From JBBSAT01 sp046351235 (lineage in GTDB: Bacteria > Myxococcota_A > Polyangia > Polyangiales > Sandaracinaceae), in the NCBI GenBank assembly GCA_046351235.1, contig JAXLYV010000004.1, positions 682,001 through 746,000 on the forward strand: a stretch of DNA of 64,000 bases, read 5' to 3'. The position numbers were made by a program, and so were the translations under genes. Each line of letters opens with the position of its first letter. Within the stretch, counting starts at the first letter, position 1. This document shows positions 15,367-21,777 of the stretch, one piece after another. The notes under the pieces are model-generated. The model was not told the origin of the DNA and did no database searches. It worked only from the letters and a program-made list of their open reading frames with translations.

Positions 15367-16622
15367 GCGCCGCGAGCCCCGTGCTCGAGCCCTTCACGCT
15401 CGGCTCGCTCACGCTGCGCAATCGCGTCGTGAAGACGGCGACGTACGAAGGAATGGTGGTCGACGGCCTTCCCGCCGAGACGCTGGTGCGCCATCACCGC
15501 GAGCTCGCGGCGGGCGGCGTCGGCCTGACGACGATCGCCTACTGCGCGGTCTCGCCGGGCGGGCGCACGTTCGGCGCGCAGCTCGTGATGAGCCCGAAGG
15601 CCGTCGCGCCCTTCCGCGCGCTCACCGACGCGGTGCATGCCGAAGGCGGCGCCGCGAGCCTGCAGCTCGGCCACTCCGGAGGCTTCACGAAGGACGCGCA
15701 CCGCAAGACGACGGGCGGGCCGCGCGGCCCGTCCGGTGGGCTGAACGCATACGGCCTGATGAAGGGCATGCCGCGCATCCGGCCGATGAGCGAAGCGGAC
15801 ATGGACGCCGTGGTGCGCGACACGGCCGAGGCCGCAGCGCTCGCGCGCGAAGCGGGCTTCGATTCGGTGGAGGTGCACTTCGGGCACGGCTACCTGCTGA
15901 GCCAGTTCCTCAGCCCCTTCCTCAACCGGCGGCGCGACGCGTACGGCGGCAGCACCGACAACCGCCTGCGCTTTCCGCTGCGCGTGCTCGAGGCGGTGCG
16001 CGCGCGCGTGGGCCCGAGCTACCCGGTGCTCTGCAAGACGAACCTCGACGACGGCGTGCGCGGCGGGCTCGAAGCGGAGGAGAGCGCACGCATCGCGCAG
16101 GCGCTCGAGCGCGCAGGCGCGAGCGCGCTCGTGCTCTCGGGCGGGCTCGTGAGCCACTCGGCGTTCCATCTGCTCCGCGGCGGCCGCCCGCTGCGGCAGA
16201 TGATCGAGGTCGAGGAAGACCGCGCGATGAAGATCGCGCTCGCGCTCTTCGGCCCGATCTTCGTGCCCCAGCAGCGCTTCACGCCGCTCTTCTTCCTCGA
16301 GCAAGCGCGCCTCGTGCGCGCGGCGGTGAAGCTCCCGCTCGTCTTGCTCGGCGGCGTGACCTCGCTCGCCGACGCCGAGACCGCGATGCGCGAGGGCTTC
16401 GAGCTCGTCGCGATGGGCCGCACGCTCCTCGCGGATCCGACGACCGTCCTGCGCTGGTCGAACGGGGATCGCGCGCCCTCGAAGTGCAGCCGCTGCAACG
16501 CCTGCATCGCCGAGATGGATCGCCCCGGCGGCGTCGCCTGCATCGAGCTCCCCGCGCAGCTCGAGCGCCGCGAGCGCGAGGTCGCGGCGGGCATGCACAC
16601 GCGCGTGGCCGGGGCGCGCTGA
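15363..16622 (+). CDS. Old Yellow Enzyme-family NADH:flavin oxidoreductase with C-terminal Cys cluster
   Basis: A 419-residue FMN-dependent TIM-barrel oxidoreductase. The GTG start overlaps the SDR stop (GTGA). Family motifs: LTLRNRVVKTATYEG at the N-terminus; SLQLGHSGG; substrate-site HFGHGYLLSQFLSPFLNRR, then DAYGGSTDNRLRFPL; phosphate-binding GGVTSLADAE, then VAMGRTLLADP. Near the C-terminus CSRCNAC followed 12 residues later by Cys gives Cys-x2-Cys-x2-Cys-x11-Cys. This is close to the 4Fe-4S motif of 2,4-dienoyl-CoA reductases, though their third spacing is x3. It lacks the further C-terminal flavodoxin-like domains of that enzyme. Coupling to an SDR suggests sequential ene/keto reductions; the substrate is unknown. 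Confidence 0.9.
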   Translation: MSAASPVLEPFTLGSLTLRNRVVKTATYEGMVVDGLPAETLVRHHRELAAGGVGLTTIAYCAVSPGGRTFGAQLVMSPKAVAPFRALTDAVHAEGGAASLQLGHSGGFTKDAHRKTTGGPRGPSGGLNAYGLMKGMPRIRPMSEADMDAVVRDTAEAAALAREAGFDSVEVHFGHGYLLSQFLSPFLNRRRDAYGGSTDNRLRFPLRVLEAVRARVGPSYPVLCKTNLDDGVRGGLEAEESARIAQALERAGASALVLSGGLVSHSAFHLLRGGRPLRQMIEVEEDRAMKIALALFGPIFVPQQRFTPLFFLEQARLVRAAVKLPLVLLGGVTSLADAETAMREGFELVAMGRTLLADPTTVLRWSNGDRAPSKCSRCNACIAEMDRPGGVACIELPAQLERREREVAAGMHTRVAGAR

Positions 16623-16651
16623 GAGGGTGACAGGAAACCTGTCGCCCTCTC
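16621..16651 (+). terminator. Hairpin overlapping the OYE stop codon (GACAGG/CCTGTC type)
   Basis: GAGAGGGTGACAGG at 16621-16634, loop AAA, CCTGTCGCCCTCTC at 16638-16651: a 14-bp stem with one T-G pair. It starts within the stop codon of the flavin oxidoreductase and is not followed by a T run. It probably ends transcription between convergent genes. It belongs to a recurring hairpin type in this window (see 19105 and 19175). Confidence 0.6.
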
Positions 16652-16659
16652 TCGCGGAG

Positions 16660-16716
16660 CGATACGAGGGGGAGGCTCCCTCGGGATTCACTCCCGAGGG
16701 AGGGGGCCGCGTATCG
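16660..16716. terminator. Compound inverted repeat between convergent genes
   Basis: Inner perfect 11-bp stem CTCCCTCGGGA / TCCCGAGGGAG (16676-16686 and 16692-16702, loop TTCAC), enclosed by an outer 7-bp pair CGATACG / CGTATCG (16660-16666 and 16710-16716). The symmetry makes it usable on both strands, which suits a bidirectional terminator between the OYE gene and the opposing gene ending at 16747. Confidence 0.55.
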
Positions 16717-16746
16717 GCCCCCGAGGACTGAGGTCGACGAGCGCCG

Positions 16747-17517
16747 TCACCGAGGTGCCGTCGTCGTCTCCCCGTTCACCGCCGAGTGGTGCCCGCGCTC
16801 GACGTCCACCCGAACATCGTCGGGCGCGTTCACGGTGATCCACACGCGCATGTCGCCGAGGCGCATCCACCACGCCCGGTCGTCCATCCACTCGATGTGG
16901 AGCCAGCCCCCGACGACGAGCTCGTCGAAGGCGCCGCGTACCGGAAGTGCGATGGACTCCTCGCCGTCGTAGCACTGCACACGCCAGCGAGAGGCGACCG
17001 CCGCCATCTCGAGGCGTGCGCGGAGGTCGCGGTCCGCGCGATCCCTCTCCGACCGTCGCACGAAGAGATCGACCGGCCGCGCGGTGCGCTCCGCGCGCTC
17101 GAGCGCGTCGAGCGCCGCGCGTGCCTCGCGCCGTAGCGCATCCGGAGCGAGCGAGCGCACGTCGTAGGCGAACAGCGCCCCGCGAAGCAGCGTGATGACG
17201 CTCAGGCTCAGGTCCTGCACGTCGACCTCGCCGCTCCAGCCGTCCGCCCCGAGCACACAGCGAACGCCGTCGGCCTCGCGACGGAGCGCCACCGCGCCCG
17301 ATGCACCGCCGAGCGTGACTTGCACGACCTCGATGGCGCCGGCGTGGAGCTGGACGAGCGCTCGCGCCCACTCCGCGCCGACCTCGAGGACGCCGGCCTC
17401 CCACGTCGCGGACGGCCAGCGGCGCACGCCTTCGTCTTCGACCCAACGAAGATGCACGAGCCCGCGGCCCGTCGCGCGGTCCTCGAGGTGACCCACGAGC
17501 TCCATCGACGTCGTCAT
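16747..17517 (-). CDS. Hypothetical protein, 256 residues
   Basis: No family recognised. The start MTTSMELVGHL is preceded by an excellent GGGAGGAGGAG ribosome site. The protein is beta-rich and Trp-rich without a signal peptide (GLVHLRWVEDEGVRRW, then WLHIEWMDDRAWWMRLGDMR, then VWITVNAPDDV), with a central Arg/Glu-rich helical stretch (residues about 130-175). The pattern resembles two related beta-domains flanking a helix. It lies directly downstream of the DUF433 gene and the remnant of its toxin, so it may have been joined to that promoter by the deletion that removed the toxin. Confidence 0.7.
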   Translation of the reverse strand: MTTSMELVGHLEDRATGRGLVHLRWVEDEGVRRWPSATWEAGVLEVGAEWARALVQLHAGAIEVVQVTLGGASGAVALRREADGVRCVLGADGWSGEVDVQDLSLSVITLLRGALFAYDVRSLAPDALRREARAALDALERAERTARPVDLFVRRSERDRADRDLRARLEMAAVASRWRVQCYDGEESIALPVRGAFDELVVGGWLHIEWMDDRAWWMRLGDMRVWITVNAPDDVRVDVERGHHSAVNGETTTAPR

Positions 17518-17540
17518 CGCCCCTCCTCCTCCCGCCTCGC

Positions 17541-17591
17541 CTACTCCGCGCGGCGCACGAGGGGCAGCTGCGCGTCGACCAGGAACTTCAC
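17541..17591 (-). pseudogene. Truncated DUF5615 PIN-like toxin remnant
   Basis: A GTG overlapping the stop of the DUF433 gene (GTGA) opens a 16-codon frame reading MKFLVDAQLPLVRRAE and then TAG. MKFLVDAQLP is the characteristic N-terminus of DUF5615 (PIN-like) proteins, which normally follow DUF433 genes as the putative toxin of a toxin-antitoxin pair. Everything after the tenth residue of the toxin is missing. It is interpreted as a deletion remnant; the fragment is too short to be active. Confidence 0.7.
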
Positions 17592-17821
17592 GCCGCGTCA
17601 CGCTTGACCGGGAGCTCCTCGCGACGTGCCTGTCGAGCGGCGTAGTCGAGGCATGCGGCAATGTCCTCGCGCTCGAGATAGGGGAAGTCGCCGACAATCG
17701 CCTCGGGCGTCATGCCTCCCGCGAGGAGATCCAGCACATCGGCGACCGTGATGCGCATGCCGCGAATGGTCGGGCGCCCTCCGCACAGGCCGGGGACGAT
17801 CGTGATGCGCGGCTCGGTCAT
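17588..17821 (-). CDS. DUF433 family (putative antitoxin)
   Basis: A 77-residue DUF433 protein: 'RITIVPGLCGGRPTIRGMRITVADVLDLLAGGMTPEAI', then 'DFPYLEREDIAACLDYAA' is the full-length signature, including the conserved G-RP-I-G-RI core and the helix-turn-helix-like C-terminal half. DUF433 proteins commonly sit directly upstream of DUF5615 PIN-like proteins and are considered their antitoxins. Here the partner survives only as a 16-codon stump that begins in the usual GTGA overlap, so this is an orphan antitoxin. A longer in-frame start exists upstream but adds unrelated sequence. Confidence 0.88.
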   Translation of the reverse strand: MTEPRITIVPGLCGGRPTIRGMRITVADVLDLLAGGMTPEAIVGDFPYLEREDIAACLDYAARQARREELPVKRDAA

Positions 17822-18060
17822 CCCGAGACGATAGTACTCCACTTCCCCCTCGACTCGACGCGGTTCGACGGGGCGCGCCTCGGGCGTGGCCGTCGATACG
17901 CGTGCACCGCGGCGCACGCCACCGTGATGGACCGCGTGCAGGGCGCTGCACATCCCGCGGCCAGCCACCGAATTCTAGGCGGATTCCCGCGCCGGGCGCC
18001 CGGCCCGCGCCCTGCATTTCGTCCCTCCGCGTGGCGACGGAACGCCACCTGGAGGACCCC

Positions 18061-19101
18061 ATGCTCGCTCGCCTCATCCGCCGCTCCGCTGCTCTTCTCG
18101 CGCTCACGGCCTCGTGCTCCCTCGCCGGCTGCGCGAACGACCCGAGCACGATGCTGCGCGTGCCTGCGTACGGGCCGATGCCGTCGGCGGTGGACGAGCG
18201 CGACGGCGTGCTCGCGGTGCAGGAGCTGCTGGCGGACGGCACCTACGAGACGACGCTGCGCCGCGTGGACGGCGCCGCGACCACCACGCTCACCCCGCCG
18301 ATCCCCGACGGTCACGCGGGCCGCATCTGGGGCGTGGCCTGGCGCGACGGCCAGGCCCTCGTCGGCGACCTCGATGGGCACCTCTATCGCTACACCGGTG
18401 GCGATGCCTGGGAGCCCCTCTCGACGAGCGACTGTGACCCGAGCACCCCCGACGCCTGGCTCGTCGACGCGCCGGCGATGGACGACGCATGGCTGCTCGC
18501 GATCGGGAACGGCGGGCGCTCGACGCTCTGCCACTTCGACGGCACGCACGTGGATGCGCGCGAGACCCTCGGCTTCTTCGCACAGGAGATCGTCGAGCAC
18601 GACGGCGCGCTCTACGCGATGGATCCCGATGCGGGTGTCGTGCGCCGCCGCGCGCTCGCGGCCGGCAGCGCCTGGGAGAGCGTTCGCGGCGTGGAAGAGG
18701 GCACGACGCAGCTCTCCGAGATCGTGGTGCGCGACGACGGCGTGTTCGCGCACTTCGAGACCTACGACGTCTCGACGTGGTGGCTCGTCTCCGGCCGCAC
18801 GGCGATCCAGGTCGAAGGCCAGCCGGGCCTGAGCGGCGAGCGCTGGCGCCTCGAGCAGGGGACCACCACGAGCACGCACTGCGGCAGCTCCTGGTTCGAT
18901 GGCCGCGAGGTCTGCACCGACAACGTGGACACGCTCGACCTCCACGTCCTCCGTGTCGACGGCGGCGCGGAGCGCGAAGCGGGCTACCTGCACGTCGAGC
19001 AGCCGGGGACGCGCTGGTACGAGGCCTACCCGGTCGGTGACGGACGGCTGCTCCTCGGCAGCTCGTCGGGCGAGATGTACGTCACGCCGGGCGCGCTCTG
19101 A
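18061..19101 (+). CDS. Lipoprotein, probable beta-propeller, function unknown
   Basis: A 346-residue predicted lipoprotein with GGAGG 5 bp before the ATG. The signal is MLARLIRRSAALLALTASCSLAGC with lipobox LAGC. The mature part consists of beta-rich segments of about 40-45 residues: 'GHAGRIWGVAWRDGQALVGDLDG', then 'LYRYTGGDAWEPL', then 'DDAWLLAIGNGG', then 'QEIVEHDGALYAMDPD'. These suggest a propeller resembling Kelch/WD-type repeats but without their signature residues. Cys pairs (CDPSTP, TLCHF, THCGSSW, EVCTD) indicate an oxidising location. It is followed by three consecutive intergenic hairpins. Confidence 0.77.
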   Translation: MLARLIRRSAALLALTASCSLAGCANDPSTMLRVPAYGPMPSAVDERDGVLAVQELLADGTYETTLRRVDGAATTTLTPPIPDGHAGRIWGVAWRDGQALVGDLDGHLYRYTGGDAWEPLSTSDCDPSTPDAWLVDAPAMDDAWLLAIGNGGRSTLCHFDGTHVDARETLGFFAQEIVEHDGALYAMDPDAGVVRRRALAAGSAWESVRGVEEGTTQLSEIVVRDDGVFAHFETYDVSTWWLVSGRTAIQVEGQPGLSGERWRLEQGTTTSTHCGSSWFDGREVCTDNVDTLDLHVLRVDGGAEREAGYLHVEQPGTRWYEAYPVGDGRLLLGSSSGEMYVTPGAL

Positions 19102-19104
19102 AGG

Positions 19105-19128
19105 CCCGACAGGAATCCTCCTGTCGGG
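19105..19128. terminator. Hairpin CCCGACAGGA / TCCTGTCGGG
   Basis: A perfect 10-bp stem (19105-19114 and 19119-19128, loop ATCC) followed by TTCC, beginning 4 bp after the lipoprotein stop codon. It is the first of three hairpins in a row between convergent genes, and contains the recurrent CGACAGG...CCTGTCG core. Confidence 0.7.
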
Positions 19129-19146
19129 TTCCTTCCAAACCCCAAA

Positions 19147-19169
19147 ACCCGAGCGATTCTCGCTCGGGT
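19147..19169. terminator. Hairpin ACCCGAGCGA / TCGCTCGGGT
   Basis: A perfect 10-bp stem with loop TTC. It is the second of three adjacent hairpins between convergent genes. The right arm plus downstream bases do not give a T run on the plus strand; on the minus strand the sequence after the hairpin is TTTTGGGG, closer to an intrinsic terminator for the opposing gene. Confidence 0.6.
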
Positions 19170-19174
19170 AGGAC

Positions 19175-19203
19175 AAGGCGCGACAGGTTTCCTGTCACGC
19201 CTT
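19175..19203. terminator. Hairpin AAGGCGCGACAGG / CCTGTCACGCCTT
   Basis: A 13-bp stem with one C-A mismatch and loop TTT, third of three adjacent hairpins. It shares the GACAGG/CCTGTC core with the hairpins at 16621 and 19105. It lies 53 bp beyond the stop of the ricin-type lectin gene and probably terminates one or both convergent transcripts. Confidence 0.6.
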
Positions 19204-19256
19204 GAGCGCCACCTGCGCGGCGCACGCCCGCGCTCGAGGGGGTCGGCGCGCGATGG

Positions 19257-19712
19257 TCAGCGCGCCGACCACTGCTGCGCGGGCGTGCCGTTGCACTGGT
19301 AGCCCTGGATCGCCGCGCCGTTGCCGGCGTTCGCCGAGGAGACGTCGAGGCACGTCCCGAGACCGTTCCGGAGGGCGCCGTTCGGCAGGAACGTCCACGA
19401 CTGCGCGGGCGTCCCGTTGCAGTCGTAGGTCTGCACGCGCGCGCCGTTGCCCGCGTTGCCCGCCGTCACGTCGAGGCAACGCCCGAGCGCGCTGCGCACC
19501 CGATTGCCCTCGAGGAACCACTGCTGCGCGGGCGAGCCGTTGCACTCCCAGAGCTGCACCGCCGCGCCGTTCACCGCGTTGCCGTACGCGACGTCGAGAC
19601 AGCGGCCGAGCGCCGAGAGCGCGACCGCGCGCGCCTGTCCTTCCGCAGCGGGCGTGTCCACCGTGAAGGAGAGACCCACGACCACGAGCAGACCGAGGAG
19701 AGCGCGTTGCAT
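19257..19712 (-). CDS. Secreted ricin-type beta-trefoil lectin (CBM13)
   Basis: A 151-residue secreted carbohydrate-binding protein: a signal peptide (MQRALLGLLVVVGLSFTVDTPAAEGQA) followed by one beta-trefoil domain. The three subdomains are clear: 'GRCLDVAYGNAVNGAAVQLWECNG', 'GRCLDVTAGNAGNGARVQTYDCNG' and 'GTCLDVSSANAGNGAAIQGYQCNG'. Each has two Cys and ends in a QxW motif (QQW, QSW, QQW). No catalytic domain is attached, so it is probably a free lectin for polysaccharide or glycoconjugate binding outside the cell. All three sugar-site Asp residues (CLDV) are kept. It is on the same strand as the upstream LuxR-type gene, 51 bp away. Confidence 0.92.
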   Translation of the reverse strand: MQRALLGLLVVVGLSFTVDTPAAEGQARAVALSALGRCLDVAYGNAVNGAAVQLWECNGSPAQQWFLEGNRVRSALGRCLDVTAGNAGNGARVQTYDCNGTPAQSWTFLPNGALRNGLGTCLDVSSANAGNGAAIQGYQCNGTPAQQWSAR

Positions 19713-19763
19713 GAGACGAGACGCTACGGAGGAGCGGGGCGCGGATCAAGCGGGGCCGCGCCT

Positions 19764-20747
19764 TCAGCGGCCCCGCAGGCTCCGAACCAGCGCCACGAGA
19801 TCGGCCCGCCCCGAGGCGCCGAGCTTGCGTGCCGCTTGCCCGAGCAGCGTCCCCACGCGGCTCGTCGCGATCCCGAGCTCGTACGCGATGGCCTTGTTGC
19901 TGCGCCCGAGCGACGCCAGCACCGCGACCTGACGCTCGCGCGGCGCGAGCGCGCGCGGGTCGACCACGTCCGGCTCGTTGGCGCGCGCGACGACGTAGTG
20001 GCGACCGTCGCGCTCGAAGCGGTCCACGAGCGACCAGCGCCCCTCGACGAGCGCGGTCCACGGATCGAGCAGCTCCGCGCGGCCCGACTCCAGCGCGTCG
20101 CGGCGCGCGACGACGGTGCGACGAAGCTCTTCGCGCGCGCTCGCGGCCTGGTCGTTCTCGGCGTGGACGAGCTTGCCCTCCGCGTCCAGCACCGCATCCG
20201 GCGCGGGCTCGCTCTCGGCCGCCGCGAGGAGCGCCAGACGCAGGCGGAGGGCCGCCGCGACGTGCGGGTACACGTGGGCCCACGCACGCCGGCGATCGCG
20301 CCGCGTCTTCGTCGCCCGCGGCTGCGGCGCGCCGATCATCACGCCGACCCCCGTGGCGTCGGTCACGTTGAGGCGCACGAAGTCGCGCAGGCCGTACTGC
20401 TCGCCGGGCGCGCGGAAGGCCTCGATCGACGCGAAGCGCTCGGCACCGAAGACGTCCGTCAGGCTCGCGAGCCCCGGCTCGGCGAGCACCTCTCGCATCA
20501 CGCTCGGATCCGCCGTCGGCGCGATGGCGCCCAGCGCGCCGAGATAGGGGAACGCCTCCTCCGTGGCCACCAGCGCGAGGCGCTGCGGCGTGCCCGGGAT
20601 GCGCGCGTCGTAGGCGACCCCGATGAGCCCCATGCCCGCCGCGAGGTCGGATGCCGCGGCGTCCGCCATGCCGCGCAGCCACGCGTCCCACGGCGGATCG
20701 AGCGCGTACGCCTTCTCCACCACGGCGAGCGGCGCGGCGCGCGTCAC
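19764..20747 (-). CDS. LuxR-type HTH transcriptional regulator
   Basis: A 327-residue regulator whose GTG start overlaps the stop of the preceding small HTH gene (GTGA). The C-terminal 60 residues form a LuxR/GerE HTH: LAPRERQVAVLASLGRSNKA, then IAYELGIATSRVGTLLGQAARKLG. The recognition helix is slightly atypical (RVGTLLGQA instead of the usual TV..H...). The N-terminal about 250 residues are helical, with a PAS/GAF-like feel around 'DPWTALVEGRWSLVDRFERDGRHYVVARANEP', but no defined sensor domain was recognised. It is the last gene of the coupled YhfC-ABC operon and may regulate it. It is not preceded by a histidine kinase gene. Confidence 0.85.
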   Translation of the reverse strand: MTRAAPLAVVEKAYALDPPWDAWLRGMADAAASDLAAGMGLIGVAYDARIPGTPQRLALVATEEAFPYLGALGAIAPTADPSVMREVLAEPGLASLTDVFGAERFASIEAFRAPGEQYGLRDFVRLNVTDATGVGVMIGAPQPRATKTRRDRRRAWAHVYPHVAAALRLRLALLAAAESEPAPDAVLDAEGKLVHAENDQAASAREELRRTVVARRDALESGRAELLDPWTALVEGRWSLVDRFERDGRHYVVARANEPDVVDPRALAPRERQVAVLASLGRSNKAIAYELGIATSRVGTLLGQAARKLGASGRADLVALVRSLRGR

Positions 20748-21031
20748 GGCTGCCCCCGCGTCGAGAGCACCGCGAGCTCCGCGCGCGAGCCGACGCCGAG
20801 CTTTCGGAAGAGCGCGCTCACCTGGTTGGCGACCGTGCGCACCGCGACGCCACGCTCGCGCGCGATCTCGGCGTTCGAGAGCCCGCGCAGGATCGCGGCG
20901 GCCACCTCGCGCTCGGCCGCCGAGAGTGCCGCGATCGAAGGCGGCATCGGCGAGGGCGTCGCCACGACGAGCAAGCGCTCTCCGCCCACGTCCATCGCCC
21001 GCGCCCGCGGCTCTCGGGGCCGCGCCGTCAC
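20744..21031 (-). CDS. Small LuxR-type HTH protein
   Basis: A 95-residue protein that is mostly a LuxR/GerE DNA-binding domain: IAALSAAEREVAAAILRGLS, then NAEIARERGVAVRTVANQVS, then ALFRKLGVGSRAELAVL. The short N-terminal part (TARPREPRARAMDVGGERLLVV) is too small for a receiver domain. The GTG start overlaps the stop of the ABC permease gene by GTGA, and its own stop overlaps the next gene's GTG in the same way. Translation is therefore coupled on both sides. It probably acts with the larger LuxR-type protein encoded next, perhaps as a heteromer; that is inference. Confidence 0.85.
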   Translation of the reverse strand: MTARPREPRARAMDVGGERLLVVATPSPMPPSIAALSAAEREVAAAILRGLSNAEIARERGVAVRTVANQVSALFRKLGVGSRAELAVLSTRGQP

Positions 21032-21777
21032 GAGAGGAGCCCCTCGAACGTGATGGTCTTCAGCGCGCGCCGGAACAAGAACGCAGCGATCACGAGGTAG
21101 ATGAGCCCGATCCCGAGCGGTCGCGCGATCCCGCCCGGGAGCAAGATCCCCAGCACCCAGGTCCCGATCAGCGTCGGGGCGATGGCCGCGCCGGCCACGT
21201 TGTTCGCGGTGCGGAAGTCCTTCGCGAGCAGCGCCATGAGGAGCGCCACGCTGGTCGAGAGGGTCAGCCCGGCCCCGAGCAGGATCGGCAGCGCGACGAC
21301 CTGCGCGAAGCTGGCGGCCCCCACGAGCGGAAGCACGATCATGTCGAGCAGGAGCATCGGCACCGCGATCGCGCACGACGCCGCGAGCGTCGCGAGCAAC
21401 TTCGCGAGGAGCACCTGCTCGATGCGTACCGGCAGCGCGACGAGCAGCTCGAGCGTGCGTCGCTCGCGCTCGGTCACGAGGAGGTACGACGCCATCATCG
21501 TCGGCAGCACCATGCCCACGACCGCGACGAAGAGCGGAAGAATGGCGCCGGCGAGGTGATGCGGGTCCGTCGCCACGTCGCCGATGAAGCCGATGCGCAT
21601 CGACTCGGGCACGGGCCGGTCCGGCTCGCCGGAGGCATGGGTCGCGAGCGCGAGCACCGTGGGGACCACGCCGAGCATGAGCAGCGGCAGGATGGCGCCC
21701 GTCGCGAGCGCGGATTTCCCCGAGAAGAGCTGCTGGAGCTCCTTGCGGAACAGGACGCGGACCTCGCGCTCGATCAC
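21028..21777 (-). CDS. ABC-2 type transporter permease
   Basis: A 249-residue membrane protein, GTG start overlapping the upstream ATPase gene's stop (GTGA). It follows the ABC-2 layout: an N-terminal cytoplasmic helix (REVRVLFRKELQQLFSGK), a first TM (about residues 25-45, ILPLLMLGVVPTVLALAT), a loop, then about five TM segments (LFVAVVGMVLPTMMASYLL, CAIAVPMLLLDMIVLPL, VVALPILLGAGLTLSTSVALL and others). 'VTERERRTLELLVALPVR' is the conserved cytoplasmic coupling region of export permeases of the NatB/drug/lipid type. It pairs with the fused YhfC-ATPase encoded just upstream. The transported substrate is unknown. Confidence 0.9.
   Translation of the reverse strand: MIEREVRVLFRKELQQLFSGKSALATGAILPLLMLGVVPTVLALATHASGEPDRPVPESMRIGFIGDVATDPHHLAGAILPLFVAVVGMVLPTMMASYLLVTERERRTLELLVALPVRIEQVLLAKLLATLAASCAIAVPMLLLDMIVLPLVGAASFAQVVALPILLGAGLTLSTSVALLMALLAKDFRTANNVAGAAIAPTLIGTWVLGILLPGGIARPLGIGLIYLVIAAFLFRRALKTITFEGLLS

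Noticed and set aside
17822..18060. Second toxin-antitoxin gene or RNA in the 240-bp gap upstream of the DUF433 gene
   Set aside because: Short frames there lack a plausible start and any family motif; the region probably holds the divergent promoters.
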